A stretch of 64,000 nt of DNA, from positions 1,302,001-1,366,000 of the forward strand of contig NZ_PYMB01000001.1 of NCBI RefSeq assembly GCF_003026455.1, given 5' to 3'. The notes beneath the pieces are model-generated. The model was not told the DNA's origin, ran no database searches, and saw nothing but the letters and a program-made list of their open reading frames with translations. This DNA is from Photobacterium rosenbergii. Its GTDB lineage: Bacteria > Pseudomonadota > Gammaproteobacteria > Enterobacterales > Vibrionaceae. Of this stretch, positions 54,061 through 62,515 are shown one piece after another. Numbering within the stretch: position 1 is the stretch's first letter; each line of letters starts with the position of its first letter. The translations under genes were made by a program, and so were the position numbers.

Positions 54061-54372
54061 TTAACGCGAGTGACTATGGAAAACCGTTGTTGACGCCACT
54101 GACATGTCCATATCATCCGAAGCAACAATATTGACCGAGCGGCTTGCATTGAGTGACAGCGGAATAAAGACACGACCACGCTCGTCAGTAGTAAAAGATG
54201 CGCCATTAAGCTGCGGTACATTCGTCACGCTCACAGTCAGCCCTGCTGCAGGTGAAGATTGGTCTGTTGCTTTGACATGGATGCCAGAGTTTGTATTGGA
54301 AGTATTAAGCTCAACAGCTGATGCTGACATTGACGCGACAAGTAATGTTGAAAGTGCAATTGACTTAAGCAT
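54061..54372 (-). CDS. Exported 103-residue protein, copy 2 (tandem twin)
   Basis: It differs from copy 1 at three residues (Ser for Ala, Thr for Ile, His for Arg) and lies 393 bp upstream of it as a direct repeat. It has the same signal peptide and beta-rich body. It is divergent from a TetR regulator gene; the intervening DNA has inverted repeats. The function is unknown. The near-identity points to recent duplication or gene conversion. Confidence 0.75.
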   Translation of the reverse strand: MLKSIALSTLLVASMSASAVELNTSNTNSGIHVKATDQSSPAAGLTVSVTNVPQLNGASFTTDERGRVFIPLSLNASRSVNIVASDDMDMSVASTTVFHSHSR

Positions 54373-54405
54373 GTTGTATTCCTTCTGTGACTGACCTTTT
54401 AATTT

Positions 54406-54423
54406 CGAAACTAAACTGTTTCG
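54406..54423. promoter_or_regulatory. Probable TetR operator
   Basis: CGAAAC and GTTTCG, inverted around a 6-bp spacer, lie between the twin gene and the TetR gene. A related half-site, AGTTTCGTTTT, recurs near 54483-54493. Such an arrangement is typical of TetR self-regulation. Confidence 0.5.
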
Positions 54424-54522
54424 TTTTGTTGTTTTTAAATCTAGAATTGAATATTGAAGCTGTCAAGGGTATAAAACTAATTAGTTTCGTTTTTTTGTTT
54501 TCTGGTTTGGAGGTTGAAGAGT

Positions 54523-55092
54523 ATGAGCCGTCAAGAAGAGAAAAAGCGCCGGGCGATTGAAGCTACGTTGGCGCTATGTGTGAAGCACAGTTACCACGGT
54601 ACCAGCATGGATACCATCACGGCTGCAACAGGAATGTCCAAAGCAACGATTTACCGCCATTTTGGCTCTAAAGAAGCTTTGATTGCTGAAGCTCTGGCGC
54701 TTTACAGTGAGCAAACCATATCCCAGCTAACACAATTATTTCATGATCCAGACTTGTCACTGGAAGAGAAATTAACAGCACGCTTTACGACACTCGAGGC
54801 GCTGGTCGAAGCCTGTGATTTCAATGGCTGTATCTATCAGCAGGCATTTAACGAATACCGCCACGAAGATGAGCGCATTGCCGATGTGTGTGTTTCGTAT
54901 AAACAAGAGCGAATTCGACTGGTCAGCGAGTTGTTACTTGCTCACGACATCAAACAAGCCAAAGAAAAGGCAACGCGGGCCGAATTGGTATTTAACGGCC
55001 TGCTAGCCTCACTGGAAATGGGGGCAGATCCCGGTTTATTGCCTCTGGCTAAACAAATGTATTTCGAGCAATTACAAATCAAGCTGACTTGA
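54523..55092 (+). CDS. TetR-family transcriptional regulator
   Basis: This 189-residue regulator starts at the ATG at 54523, 9 bp after GGAGG; the upstream TTG start is not favoured. The HTH is GTSMDTITAATGMSKATIYRHFGSKEAL (about residues 26-53), followed by a helical ligand domain with Cys residues (EACDFNGCIYQQAF). It probably represses the divergent twin 103-residue genes. The ligand is unknown. Confidence 0.9.
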   Translation: MSRQEEKKRRAIEATLALCVKHSYHGTSMDTITAATGMSKATIYRHFGSKEALIAEALALYSEQTISQLTQLFHDPDLSLEEKLTARFTTLEALVEACDFNGCIYQQAFNEYRHEDERIADVCVSYKQERIRLVSELLLAHDIKQAKEKATRAELVFNGLLASLEMGADPGLLPLAKQMYFEQLQIKLT

Positions 55093-55103
55093 TATCAGGC
55101 CTA

Positions 55104-55128
55104 TAGCCCAGCTTATGCTGGGCCTTAT
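55104..55128 (+). terminator. Terminator after the TetR gene
   Basis: A 7-bp stem, GCCCAGC with GCTGGGC, has a 4-base loop and is followed by CTTATT. It lies between convergent genes. Confidence 0.65.
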
Positions 55129-55144
55129 TCCGGATAGCCCTAAC

Positions 55145-56515
55145 TTAGTTATCAGGCGTAAAAGACTGGTACATATCAATGACATCCTGATAGTTGCCAG
55201 TTCGCTTGAGGTAAGTTTCGACCTGCTGGTTGATACTCGTTGCAAGGAAAGCACAGACAAACATTCCCTGATCAAGAGAGATCAACTTTGTCGACATCTT
55301 GCCCGTAGTATCTACGGCATCAAACCAGCCATAGGGTGACTCAATGTCAGGATGCTGCTGTTTGATTAATTTAAGCTGTTTTACTGCATCGGCTGGATTG
55401 ACGATATAGGACAACGCTGTCGCATGGGGCGTGCCAGTATCACCACCGGCAATTGCCAAACTAAAACGCACCGCGGCTTCGGAAAGTTCAGGTACACCAA
55501 AGGCAGCATAACTGTCATCCGTTGTTGCAGCTGAAGAAACAAATGGAATGTTGTGTCGCTCAGAGTGGCATTGCTGCAGCGCCGTCATATCTTCGATAAT
55601 TGAGTAATCCGGAATAAGCTGCTTTTCGTTGAGCCAGATAGCCGGCAACATACCTTGGAAATACGCCCCATCCCAAGTCAGCATAGGCTTGAATATCTGC
55701 TGGCTTGTTTCGAACGAGCCAGTATATAGCTCCATATTATTGAAAGCTGACTGAGGTACAGGGTGACTGGTGTCTTTGGTTATCAAATGTGCCCAAAGCG
55801 GGGCCAAGCGGCTTTCATTGGCTTTGCGGTCAATATAATACCCCAGTGGAGCACTGTCTTTTGCTGACCAACCGGCATACAAAAGATCCTTTTGGGGATC
55901 ATAAAGTTGTTGCCAACCTGTCACTTGCCTTTGCAAAATATCACTGATTTTAGCGACAACATTAACCGCTAACTCATCGTCAGAATCAAGGTAAGCCCCA
56001 GATACTGCTGCCAGCGCGAAGGCCAAGTTGGCGTTGTCGACAGCAGGAATTATGCCCTCCTCCTGTGGCTGAAGTTGGCCTTCAACAATATCGTATGGCC
56101 AATAGAAAAGACCATTCCAGTTCGGAGCGCCTAGCAAGGCATCCAATGTCTCGTCGATCCTAACCAATGCGGCTTCATAACCGTTTATATGGGCTTCTGT
56201 CAGAATATTGAGGTACAAGCCAATTTCAGTGGTATTGACGTAATTTTGCGGATCAATATCAGAGCCTGTAACAAACAAGGTATCGTAAGGCACCTTTGCC
56301 TGCTCATCGACGCCGACTCCATCTAAAAAGAAGTCCAAATTGGTTTGCAGCTCTTGCTCAAAGCCCGGTGGATAGAATTGCCTGCGCAAAGCCAACTCGG
56401 TAACTTTTGCGCCTGAGGTACGAAGTAGGTGGGATGAAGTAGAAGCTCGGGTGTTTTGTGACATAGGGTAAAAATGCTGTGCAGGGTCAATCAGATATTG
56501 GCTTGAACATACCAT
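55145..56515 (-). CDS. Glycoamylase-fold protein without signal peptide
   Basis: This 456-residue protein has an all-helical pattern resembling the glycoamylase domain found in GH144 enzymes and cyclic glucan synthases. Segments include NYVNTTEIGLYLNILTEAHIN near 92, GIIPAVDNANLAFALAAVSGAYL near 155, DGAYFQGMLPAIWLNEKQL near 287 and TDDSYAAFGVPELSEAAVR near 335. AGGGGAA precedes the ATG at 56515. No signal peptide is visible, which suggests a cytosolic site, unlike the two secreted paralogue-type enzymes. It has no AAACGTTT site. Its substrate could be the same glucan family, but this is inference. Confidence 0.6.
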   Translation of the reverse strand: MVCSSQYLIDPAQHFYPMSQNTRASTSSHLLRTSGAKVTELALRRQFYPPGFEQELQTNLDFFLDGVGVDEQAKVPYDTLFVTGSDIDPQNYVNTTEIGLYLNILTEAHINGYEAALVRIDETLDALLGAPNWNGLFYWPYDIVEGQLQPQEEGIIPAVDNANLAFALAAVSGAYLDSDDELAVNVVAKISDILQRQVTGWQQLYDPQKDLLYAGWSAKDSAPLGYYIDRKANESRLAPLWAHLITKDTSHPVPQSAFNNMELYTGSFETSQQIFKPMLTWDGAYFQGMLPAIWLNEKQLIPDYSIIEDMTALQQCHSERHNIPFVSSAATTDDSYAAFGVPELSEAAVRFSLAIAGGDTGTPHATALSYIVNPADAVKQLKLIKQQHPDIESPYGWFDAVDTTGKMSTKLISLDQGMFVCAFLATSINQQVETYLKRTGNYQDVIDMYQSFTPDN

Positions 56516-56573
56516 AGGCTTCCCCTAACTCATCCAACCCAGTTTATGATTTGTGCCTATGCCAACAGTCCTT

Positions 56574-56608
56574 AAAAAAAAGCCCCTCATACATAGCGTA
56601 TGAGGGGC
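56574..56608 (-). terminator. Terminator after sulfatase G
   Basis: Perfect 11-bp arms (56582-56592 and 56598-56608) and a 5-base loop are followed on the minus strand by a run of T. Confidence 0.85.
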
Positions 56609-56659
56609 GATTTCTATTAGACTAATCGGCTTTTCTACTTTTCCTGACTTTGCAGAAAA

Positions 56660-58375
56660 TTAGAAGCCCAATTTTTCACGTTCTTGGCGGTTCATGAACG
56701 GATATGGTGCTTCGAAGTAATCTTCTGGTACATCATAACGCTCACGTGCATTCTCAAGCTCAGTCGTCATCATGGCACGTACTTCTGCGTACTCAGGATC
56801 TTCGTAAACATTGTTTACTTCGTTTGGATCCTTCACCAAATCGTACAATTCGAAGAAGCCTTTACCTTCATTCTGCGAGTAGAAGTCAATCAGCTTGTAG
56901 CGATCGCTGCGAACACCGTCATGGCGAGGTACGTTATGTGCACCTTCCATGTAGTAGTGGTAGTAAACCACTGGGCGCTCTTCTTGCCACTCGGCATCAG
57001 ACGTCTGGCCCTTGAGCACTTTCAGGAATGACTTACCCTGCATCTCTTCTGGAGTTGGCAAACCCGCTGCATCTAGGAACGTTGGGCCAAAGTCCATATT
57101 CTGGATCATTGCCTGTGGACGTTGGTTAGGAGCGATCTGACCCGGCCAGCGGATCATAAATGGCATCTTGAAGCCTTCTTCGTACATGTAGCGCTTCTCA
57201 GCCCAACCATGCTCACCGATGAAGAAGCTCTGATCCGAGCTGTACACAACAATGGTGTTTTCTGCCAGACCACTTTCGTCTAGGTAATCAAGAATACGGC
57301 CAACGTTTTCATCGATAGTCATTACCGTACCCATGTAATCACGCATGAAACGCTGGTACATGTATTCTGTTCGGGCCACTTTAAGATCACGAGGAACGTT
57401 ACCCCAACGACGCTTGTACATTGGGTCTTTCATCTTCTCCCAGTAATCGACATTGACGTCATCGTACGCTTCGTGGAACGCGGCTTTCTGCTCGTCTGTC
57501 AGGCGGTTCATCCACTGATCGAAGTGCCAGCGCTGATCACCGTCCATGCTCTTGATCCACTCTTCACGAACACGGGCTTTCTCAGGCGTAGTAGGTGCAG
57601 GTGGGAAGGCATTGATACCTACCGGCGTCATACCGTATAGCTGCATCCACGCATTTTCAGCGTGCTCGCCACGGGTCTTGTAGTCGTCGAACAACGTATC
57701 AGGGATCGGGAAATTATGATCCATGAAGGTTGCCATATGGCGCGGTGGCGGACGTCGAGGTGTATGTGGCGCTTTGTACTGAACTTTCAGCAAGAACGGC
57801 TTATCTTCATCCCAAGACTCTTCAAGCCAATCCAGAGACATATCCGTGATCAAGTCTGTCGAGTAACCTTCAATAACGCGGGTTTTACCGTCCTGATCAA
57901 TAAACTCCGGATTGTAGTAAGTACCCTGACCACCAGCACCATTCAGTACTAGAGAGTAACCAAACTCATTAACCGGTGTCGGGTGCATGTGCCACTTACC
58001 GATCAGGGCAGTATCATAACCACTTTCTTCCAAAAGTTTAGGGAAGATAACCTGATTCGGGTTCCAGCGAGAGGTATTATCAAGCACGCCATTCTTGTGA
58101 GAATGCTTACCAGACATAACCGATGCGCGGCTTGGCTGGCAGATAGAGTTGGTAACGAAAGCGCGTTCGAAAATTGCCCCTTCATTGGCAATACGATCAA
58201 TGTTCGGCGTTTGACCTAAAGTCGGGTTGTATGCACTGATAGCCTGGTTGGCATGGTCATCAGAAAAAATAAATAGAATGTTTGGTCTTTCTTGCTCGGC
58301 TGCAACACTGGTCATTGCAGACGATGCTAATAATAAGCCAATCCCCTTCGAAAGGGTTGAGCGTTTAATATTCAT
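56660..58375 (-). CDS. Exported sulfatase G (FGly type I, E-H subgroup)
   Basis: This 571-residue S1 sulfatase starts MNIKRSTLSKGIGLLLASSA, preceded by AAGGAC; a longer frame to 58405 is disfavoured. IFSDDHA is near 36-41 and C-Q-P-S-R starts at Cys79. Shared blocks are QYKAPHTPRRPPPRHMATF, IGEHGWAEKRYMYEEGFKMPF and YYHYYMEGAHNVPRHDGVR. It is the closest relative of E and F by signal peptide, although it lies 10 kb away. An operator is upstream at 58554-58569. Confidence 0.92.
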   Translation of the reverse strand: MNIKRSTLSKGIGLLLASSAMTSVAAEQERPNILFIFSDDHANQAISAYNPTLGQTPNIDRIANEGAIFERAFVTNSICQPSRASVMSGKHSHKNGVLDNTSRWNPNQVIFPKLLEESGYDTALIGKWHMHPTPVNEFGYSLVLNGAGGQGTYYNPEFIDQDGKTRVIEGYSTDLITDMSLDWLEESWDEDKPFLLKVQYKAPHTPRRPPPRHMATFMDHNFPIPDTLFDDYKTRGEHAENAWMQLYGMTPVGINAFPPAPTTPEKARVREEWIKSMDGDQRWHFDQWMNRLTDEQKAAFHEAYDDVNVDYWEKMKDPMYKRRWGNVPRDLKVARTEYMYQRFMRDYMGTVMTIDENVGRILDYLDESGLAENTIVVYSSDQSFFIGEHGWAEKRYMYEEGFKMPFMIRWPGQIAPNQRPQAMIQNMDFGPTFLDAAGLPTPEEMQGKSFLKVLKGQTSDAEWQEERPVVYYHYYMEGAHNVPRHDGVRSDRYKLIDFYSQNEGKGFFELYDLVKDPNEVNNVYEDPEYAEVRAMMTTELENARERYDVPEDYFEAPYPFMNRQEREKLGF

Positions 58376-58553
58376 ATTGTCCTTGCCTAATATAAGATTA
58401 AACAACTTGATATCACCAAGCTATTTTTTACTTTACGCATAGCGATAAAACAACGGTAAGTGCTTTTCCATGCACAGACGACTCAGTAAAATAACAGGCC
58501 AAACTGACAAGTTAATCGCATCGAGTGAATCATGTCCTTTTCACAACACAAAA

Positions 58554-58569
58554 TATAAACGTTTCGACT
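58554..58569. promoter_or_regulatory. LacI-type operator upstream of sulfatase G
   Basis: TATAAACGTTTCGACT has the shared core at 58557-58564, about 180 bp before the sulfatase start. The gap 58376-58791 otherwise holds AT-rich DNA, a possible CRP half-site (GTGTGATCAGGG near 58600) and the terminator of the GH144-like gene. Confidence 0.72.
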
Positions 58570-58705
58570 AATCACGTCAATTAAACAGACTTAAAGTGTG
58601 ATCAGGGTTAAGTACTACTAATATCAACACCCGTTACCTGTAATAAATTGTTTATGGCTGTTAACCAGTAATAAAAAAAGCTGTCGAAATTAATATTGCT
58701 TAAAT

Positions 58706-58735
58706 AAAAAAGCTCCCAACTATAAAGCTGGGAGC
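58706..58735 (-). terminator. Terminator after GH144-like gene copy 2
   Basis: A stem of GCTCCCA with TGGGAGC and a mismatch-containing extension is followed by AAAAAA on the + strand, that is, a T-run on the minus strand. Confidence 0.7.
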
Positions 58736-58791
58736 AAACAACAATGATGCAAATTGTGAAAATTACCCTAAGAAACAGCTAAATACTTTAA

Positions 58792-60114
58792 CTACTCAAA
58801 GTAGTTGTTGTATTTATTGAAGAACTCCATACCCAAGTGTTCAGGCATTGCTGCAATCCCGAACAAAAACGTTGAGAAATCAACACCTTCAATAAATTCA
58901 GCCTTCCATTCCGGCTGATCATGACTATAGCGCCACAAAATTTCATACCCACCATCAAGCTCGTGTTTAGCATTAATAGTGTTATCACGATAAGTCGAAA
59001 TCAAATCAGCTTTCGCCCTATCATTAAATGGAATATAACCAGCAAGAATATGAGGAGAAACAACTAGGTTATGGTTAAACTGGCGATCGCCTTCGAAATG
59101 GAAACGGTCAACACAGTAACCATTCGGACATGAACCAGCGCCACTCCCCCACTCGTATTCTTTTAATTCAACACCTTCAACATCGACATCTCGCCAGAAA
59201 GCGAAATCTGCTTTAGCTGAATTTTCAAGCGCAGTAACAAACTCTGGATGATTAGAGAAGTCATGCATCAAGTAATTATTAAACAAGAAATTAAATTGCG
59301 AAGTAAACCATGTTTTACCTTCTGAAAGTACTGGAATACCATTATATTCAGCAACCGGTAAGTATTTGGTTGATGCATACCAAATATCCCAGAACTTCTT
59401 CGCATCACTGCCATTAATCGCGTTGTCTAAATCTTTCGCTTGTTGGTTTGCAATACCTGCTACCAGCATATATTCATTGAATGCTTTAGTACGGTGCGGC
59501 TTAAACGTACCGTCGGTATGCTGGGCCAGGTAAATGCGGCCAGTGCGGACATCGGCAATATACTGGGTTAAATCTGTATTGCGGTACAAGAAATCGGCAA
59601 GTTCTGCAATTTCCTTGTTTTCGCTGAAGTAGTTCTTAACGAACAAAGCACCATAAATCATGATGGCACTGTCAACCGGGCTCCAGTCATCCCCAACCGC
59701 TTCACCGGTTTGCGTATTGTAGAAATGAATAAAGGTGTTAGTTGCATTCTGCGGAACCGTGAAGTTCGGATCACGACCTGCAAGCTTGCGCAGTGTTATC
59801 AACGCCAGCTCTTCTGCTTCTGGTTCCCAACCGTTGGCATGACCGATGGTTAATGCGACCAAGCCCATACCAGAGTTGGCGATAGAACCGACGTAACTAC
59901 GGTCACCATTGAGGAATAGCTTATCTTCATAGGTACCATTCTCGTTTCGCAGTTGTTGCCAGTAGGCATAGCCACCACGATAAAGGCTATCAATGATCTC
60001 TTGATCGCTTTTCACTGATTCGCTGATGACCGTTTCATTCGCTGCCGTTTCAGCGAAAGCCATGCCTGGCAGTAACATAGTACCAATCAGCAGCGCAGCT
60101 AACTTCTTTTTCAT
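58792..60114 (-). CDS. Secreted GH144/glycoamylase-like glucanase, copy 2
   Basis: This 440-residue protein has a signal peptide (KLAALLIGTMLLPGMAFA). It is a close paralogue of the enzyme at 23454-24752, with the same blocks in the same order: RGGYAYWQQLRNENGTYEDK near 45, SIANSGMGLVALTIGHANGW near 75, DDWSPVDSAIMIYGALF near 143, NEYMLVAGIANQQ near 215, FTSQFNFLFNNYLMHDFS near 275 and GYCVDRFHFEGDRQFNHNLV near 335. Conserved acidic residues in these blocks are candidates for catalysis. It is probably an endo- or exo-acting beta-glucan hydrolase in the periplasm. An operator lies about 55 bp upstream. Confidence 0.72.
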   Translation of the reverse strand: MKKKLAALLIGTMLLPGMAFAETAANETVISESVKSDQEIIDSLYRGGYAYWQQLRNENGTYEDKLFLNGDRSYVGSIANSGMGLVALTIGHANGWEPEAEELALITLRKLAGRDPNFTVPQNATNTFIHFYNTQTGEAVGDDWSPVDSAIMIYGALFVKNYFSENKEIAELADFLYRNTDLTQYIADVRTGRIYLAQHTDGTFKPHRTKAFNEYMLVAGIANQQAKDLDNAINGSDAKKFWDIWYASTKYLPVAEYNGIPVLSEGKTWFTSQFNFLFNNYLMHDFSNHPEFVTALENSAKADFAFWRDVDVEGVELKEYEWGSGAGSCPNGYCVDRFHFEGDRQFNHNLVVSPHILAGYIPFNDRAKADLISTYRDNTINAKHELDGGYEILWRYSHDQPEWKAEFIEGVDFSTFLFGIAAMPEHLGMEFFNKYNNYFE

Positions 60115-60167
60115 TTCTATTCCTTCAACTTAAAAAGGGATACGCTAAAGTAATCTCTGACTTCAAA

Positions 60168-60183
60168 TATAAACGTTTCGACT
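60168..60183. promoter_or_regulatory. LacI-type operator upstream of GH144-like gene copy 2
   Basis: TATAAACGTTTCGACT, identical to the site before sulfatase G, has its core at 60171-60178 and lies 54 bp before the start. Confidence 0.75.
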
Positions 60184-60253
60184 AACTATTCAAATCAAAC
60201 CGAGATAGAGTGTGCGATAGGTCACGCGAATTAATTGTTGCAGTTTGTAAATT

Positions 60254-60292
60254 TAAAAAGGCTTGCCACAGCACCCATGGCAAGCCTTATTT
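60254..60292 (-). terminator. Terminator after sulfatase H
   Basis: Eleven-bp arms (60258-60268 and 60278-60288) with A-runs left and T-rich DNA right make it potentially bidirectional. Confidence 0.82.
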
Positions 60293-60313
60293 AAACACTT
60301 TAAAAACAACAAT

Positions 60314-62053
60314 TTAGTTCTTGATTAGGCCCAATTCCCGGCGTTCCTTGCGGTTCATATATACATATGGCACTTCAAACACATCGTCAGAAACCTCGTA
60401 TTTATTTCGAGCTTCTTTCAACTGGCCATGCATCATTTCGCGAACGTCTGCGTAATTAGGATCGGCGTAGACATTATTGACCTCAAAAGGATCTTTCTCC
60501 AGATCGTAAAGCTCGAATTCCCCTTTGCCGCCGTTCTGCGAATAGAAGTCAATAAGCTTGTATCGCTCTGTTCTGACACCATCATGTCTTGGTACGTTAT
60601 GGGCACCATGCATGTAGTAGTGGTAGTACACTGCAGGACGTTCTTTATGCCATTGCTCATCAGACACTTTACCTTCTAGCAAATCTTTGAATGATTTACC
60701 TTGCATCTCCTCTGGGATAGCGACACCCGCAGAGTCAAGGAATGTAGGCGCGAAGTCGATATTTTGAATCATAGCGTCCGGACGCAGCCCTGCTTCAATA
60801 TGCCCTGGCCAGCGGATCAGGAACGGCATTTTCATCCCTTCCTCGTACATATAGCGCTTTTCAGCCCAACCGTGCTCACCAATGAAGAAGCTTTGATCCG
60901 AGCTGTAAACCACAATGGTGTTATCAGCGATGCCCGCTTCATCAATGTAATCCAGTACGCGGCCGACGTTCTCGTCAATGCCCAATACTGTTGCAGCGTA
61001 ATCACGCATGAAGCGCTGGTACATGTAACTTAGACGGTGCGCTTTTTGCTCCGTCGTCAGGTTGCCTCTCTGCCGAGCGTACTTAGGATCTTTTTGCATC
61101 TCCCAGTATTGAACATTAATATCATCGTAAGCCGCGTGCCATGCATCACGCTGCTCCTGATTCATTCGATTCATCCACTCTTCATGCTTCTGACGCTCAC
61201 GCTGGTTCATACTCGCCAACCACTCTTCACGCACCTGCTTTCGCTCTGGCGTAGTCGCTGCAGGTGGGAAAGCATTGATACCAACCGGTCCCATGCCGTA
61301 AAGCTGCATCCAAGCACGCTGGGCATGATCACCACGGGTGCTGTAATCGTCATGCAGGGTTGCAGGCTCAGGGAAAACATGATCTTTAAACGTGGTGAGG
61401 TGTCTCAGCGCAGGTCGGCGCGGCGTATGTGGCGCCTTGTACTGGATTTTGACCAAGAATGGTTTATCAGAGTCTGCTTGTTGCTTCATCCAATCCAGCG
61501 ACATGTCAGTAATAACATCTGCCGAGTACCCTTCCACAACCGTTTTTTTGCCCTTCTGATCGACAAACTCAGGCTGGTAGTACGTGCCCTGACGGCCAGA
61601 TCCGCTAAGAACGATGGAATAACCAAACTCATTCACAGGGGTTGGCCTCATGTGCCATTTACCAATCAAAGCTGTCTCGTAACCGGCTTGCTCTAACAAC
61701 TTAGGAAAAGCAACCTGATTGGGGTTCCAGCGTGCTGTGTTATCAGTCACTCCGTTCTTGTGCGAATGTTTCCCCGTCATTACCGATGCGCGGCTAGGCT
61801 GACAAATAGAGTTACCGACAAAGGTGTTGTCAAAGATCGCCCCTTCATTGGCAATACGGTCGATATTCGGCGTTTTTACCAGATCAGAGCCATAGGCACT
61901 AATTGCGCGGTTGGCATGGTCGTCAGAGAAGATAAAGACAATATTTGGCTGCTCTGTCGAAACAGGTGCAGCTTCGACAGTTTCAGGCATGGCAACATTA
62001 GCTGCCATCAGCACCGCCATCCCCTTAACTAATTTAGAGTATTTGAAATCCAT
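60314..62053 (-). CDS. Exported sulfatase H (FGly type I, E-H subgroup)
   Basis: This 579-residue S1 sulfatase has a signal peptide of 28 residues (ending ETVEA). IFSDDHA is near 41-46 and C-Q-P-S-R starts at Cys84. It shares the E-H blocks QYKAPHTPRRPALRHLTTF and IGEHGWAEKRYMYEEGMKMPF. Its charged-helix insert (NQRERQKHEEWMNRMNQEQRD) is the most diverged of the four, so its substrate position may differ. An operator is upstream at 62179-62194. Confidence 0.92.
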   Translation of the reverse strand: MDFKYSKLVKGMAVLMAANVAMPETVEAAPVSTEQPNIVFIFSDDHANRAISAYGSDLVKTPNIDRIANEGAIFDNTFVGNSICQPSRASVMTGKHSHKNGVTDNTARWNPNQVAFPKLLEQAGYETALIGKWHMRPTPVNEFGYSIVLSGSGRQGTYYQPEFVDQKGKKTVVEGYSADVITDMSLDWMKQQADSDKPFLVKIQYKAPHTPRRPALRHLTTFKDHVFPEPATLHDDYSTRGDHAQRAWMQLYGMGPVGINAFPPAATTPERKQVREEWLASMNQRERQKHEEWMNRMNQEQRDAWHAAYDDINVQYWEMQKDPKYARQRGNLTTEQKAHRLSYMYQRFMRDYAATVLGIDENVGRVLDYIDEAGIADNTIVVYSSDQSFFIGEHGWAEKRYMYEEGMKMPFLIRWPGHIEAGLRPDAMIQNIDFAPTFLDSAGVAIPEEMQGKSFKDLLEGKVSDEQWHKERPAVYYHYYMHGAHNVPRHDGVRTERYKLIDFYSQNGGKGEFELYDLEKDPFEVNNVYADPNYADVREMMHGQLKEARNKYEVSDDVFEVPYVYMNRKERRELGLIKN

Positions 62054-62178
62054 AGGAAGAAGAAAACCTTTTATTTATCATGAACTAACATCAGGCATTG
62101 ACGTCCAGCAAAGATTTCCCGGTCAACCATTGGCTAAGGACAACAATCAATGTATGCGTGATGAGTGAACACTTGCAA

Positions 62179-62194
62179 TATAAACGTTTCAACA
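62179..62194. promoter_or_regulatory. LacI-type operator upstream of sulfatase H
   Basis: TATAAACGTTTCAACA has the shared core at 62182-62189, about 126 bp before the start. The gap 62054-62515 contains this site, AT-rich DNA and the terminator of porin 2; no gene was found. Confidence 0.72.
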
Positions 62195-62480
62195 GCCTCA
62201 TTCAAACCACGATTTCATTTTTGTGAAGCACATAAAACTATGTAATCAAGACAAAAAAGGAAACAAGCAGTTAGAGGGAGAAAAAATCCAGTTAAATTGC
62301 GAAGTACGCAAATAGAGAGTGAGTGTCAGAAACAATTAGAAATGTATTTTACGAGCAAAGATCAACTCGTGACAATATTGCAAAGTTTAAAAGCCAATAA
62401 TATTGGACAAGTAAAATATCGCTATTTCAATGTGAGGTCATAACAAGGATTTATAATTCACGCTTATAATAGATATAAAT

Positions 62481-62504
62481 AAAAAGGAGGTTTCCCTCCT
62501 TTTT
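62481..62504. terminator. Terminator after porin 2
   Basis: Ten-bp arms AAAAAGGAGG and CCTCCTTTTT with a 4-base loop form a compact bidirectional terminator just after the porin stop. Confidence 0.85.
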
Positions 62505-62515
62505 ATTATTTAAAA

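Noticed and set aside
58595..60230. CRP binding sites near GTGTGATCAGGG and TGTGCGATAGGTCACG
   Set aside because: Each shows only a half-site or a weak match; I could not separate them from chance without a matrix scan.
61037..61696. 219-codon frame antisense to sulfatase H
   Set aside because: It mirrors codon bias of the real gene and recurs as similar shadows opposite the other E-H sulfatases.
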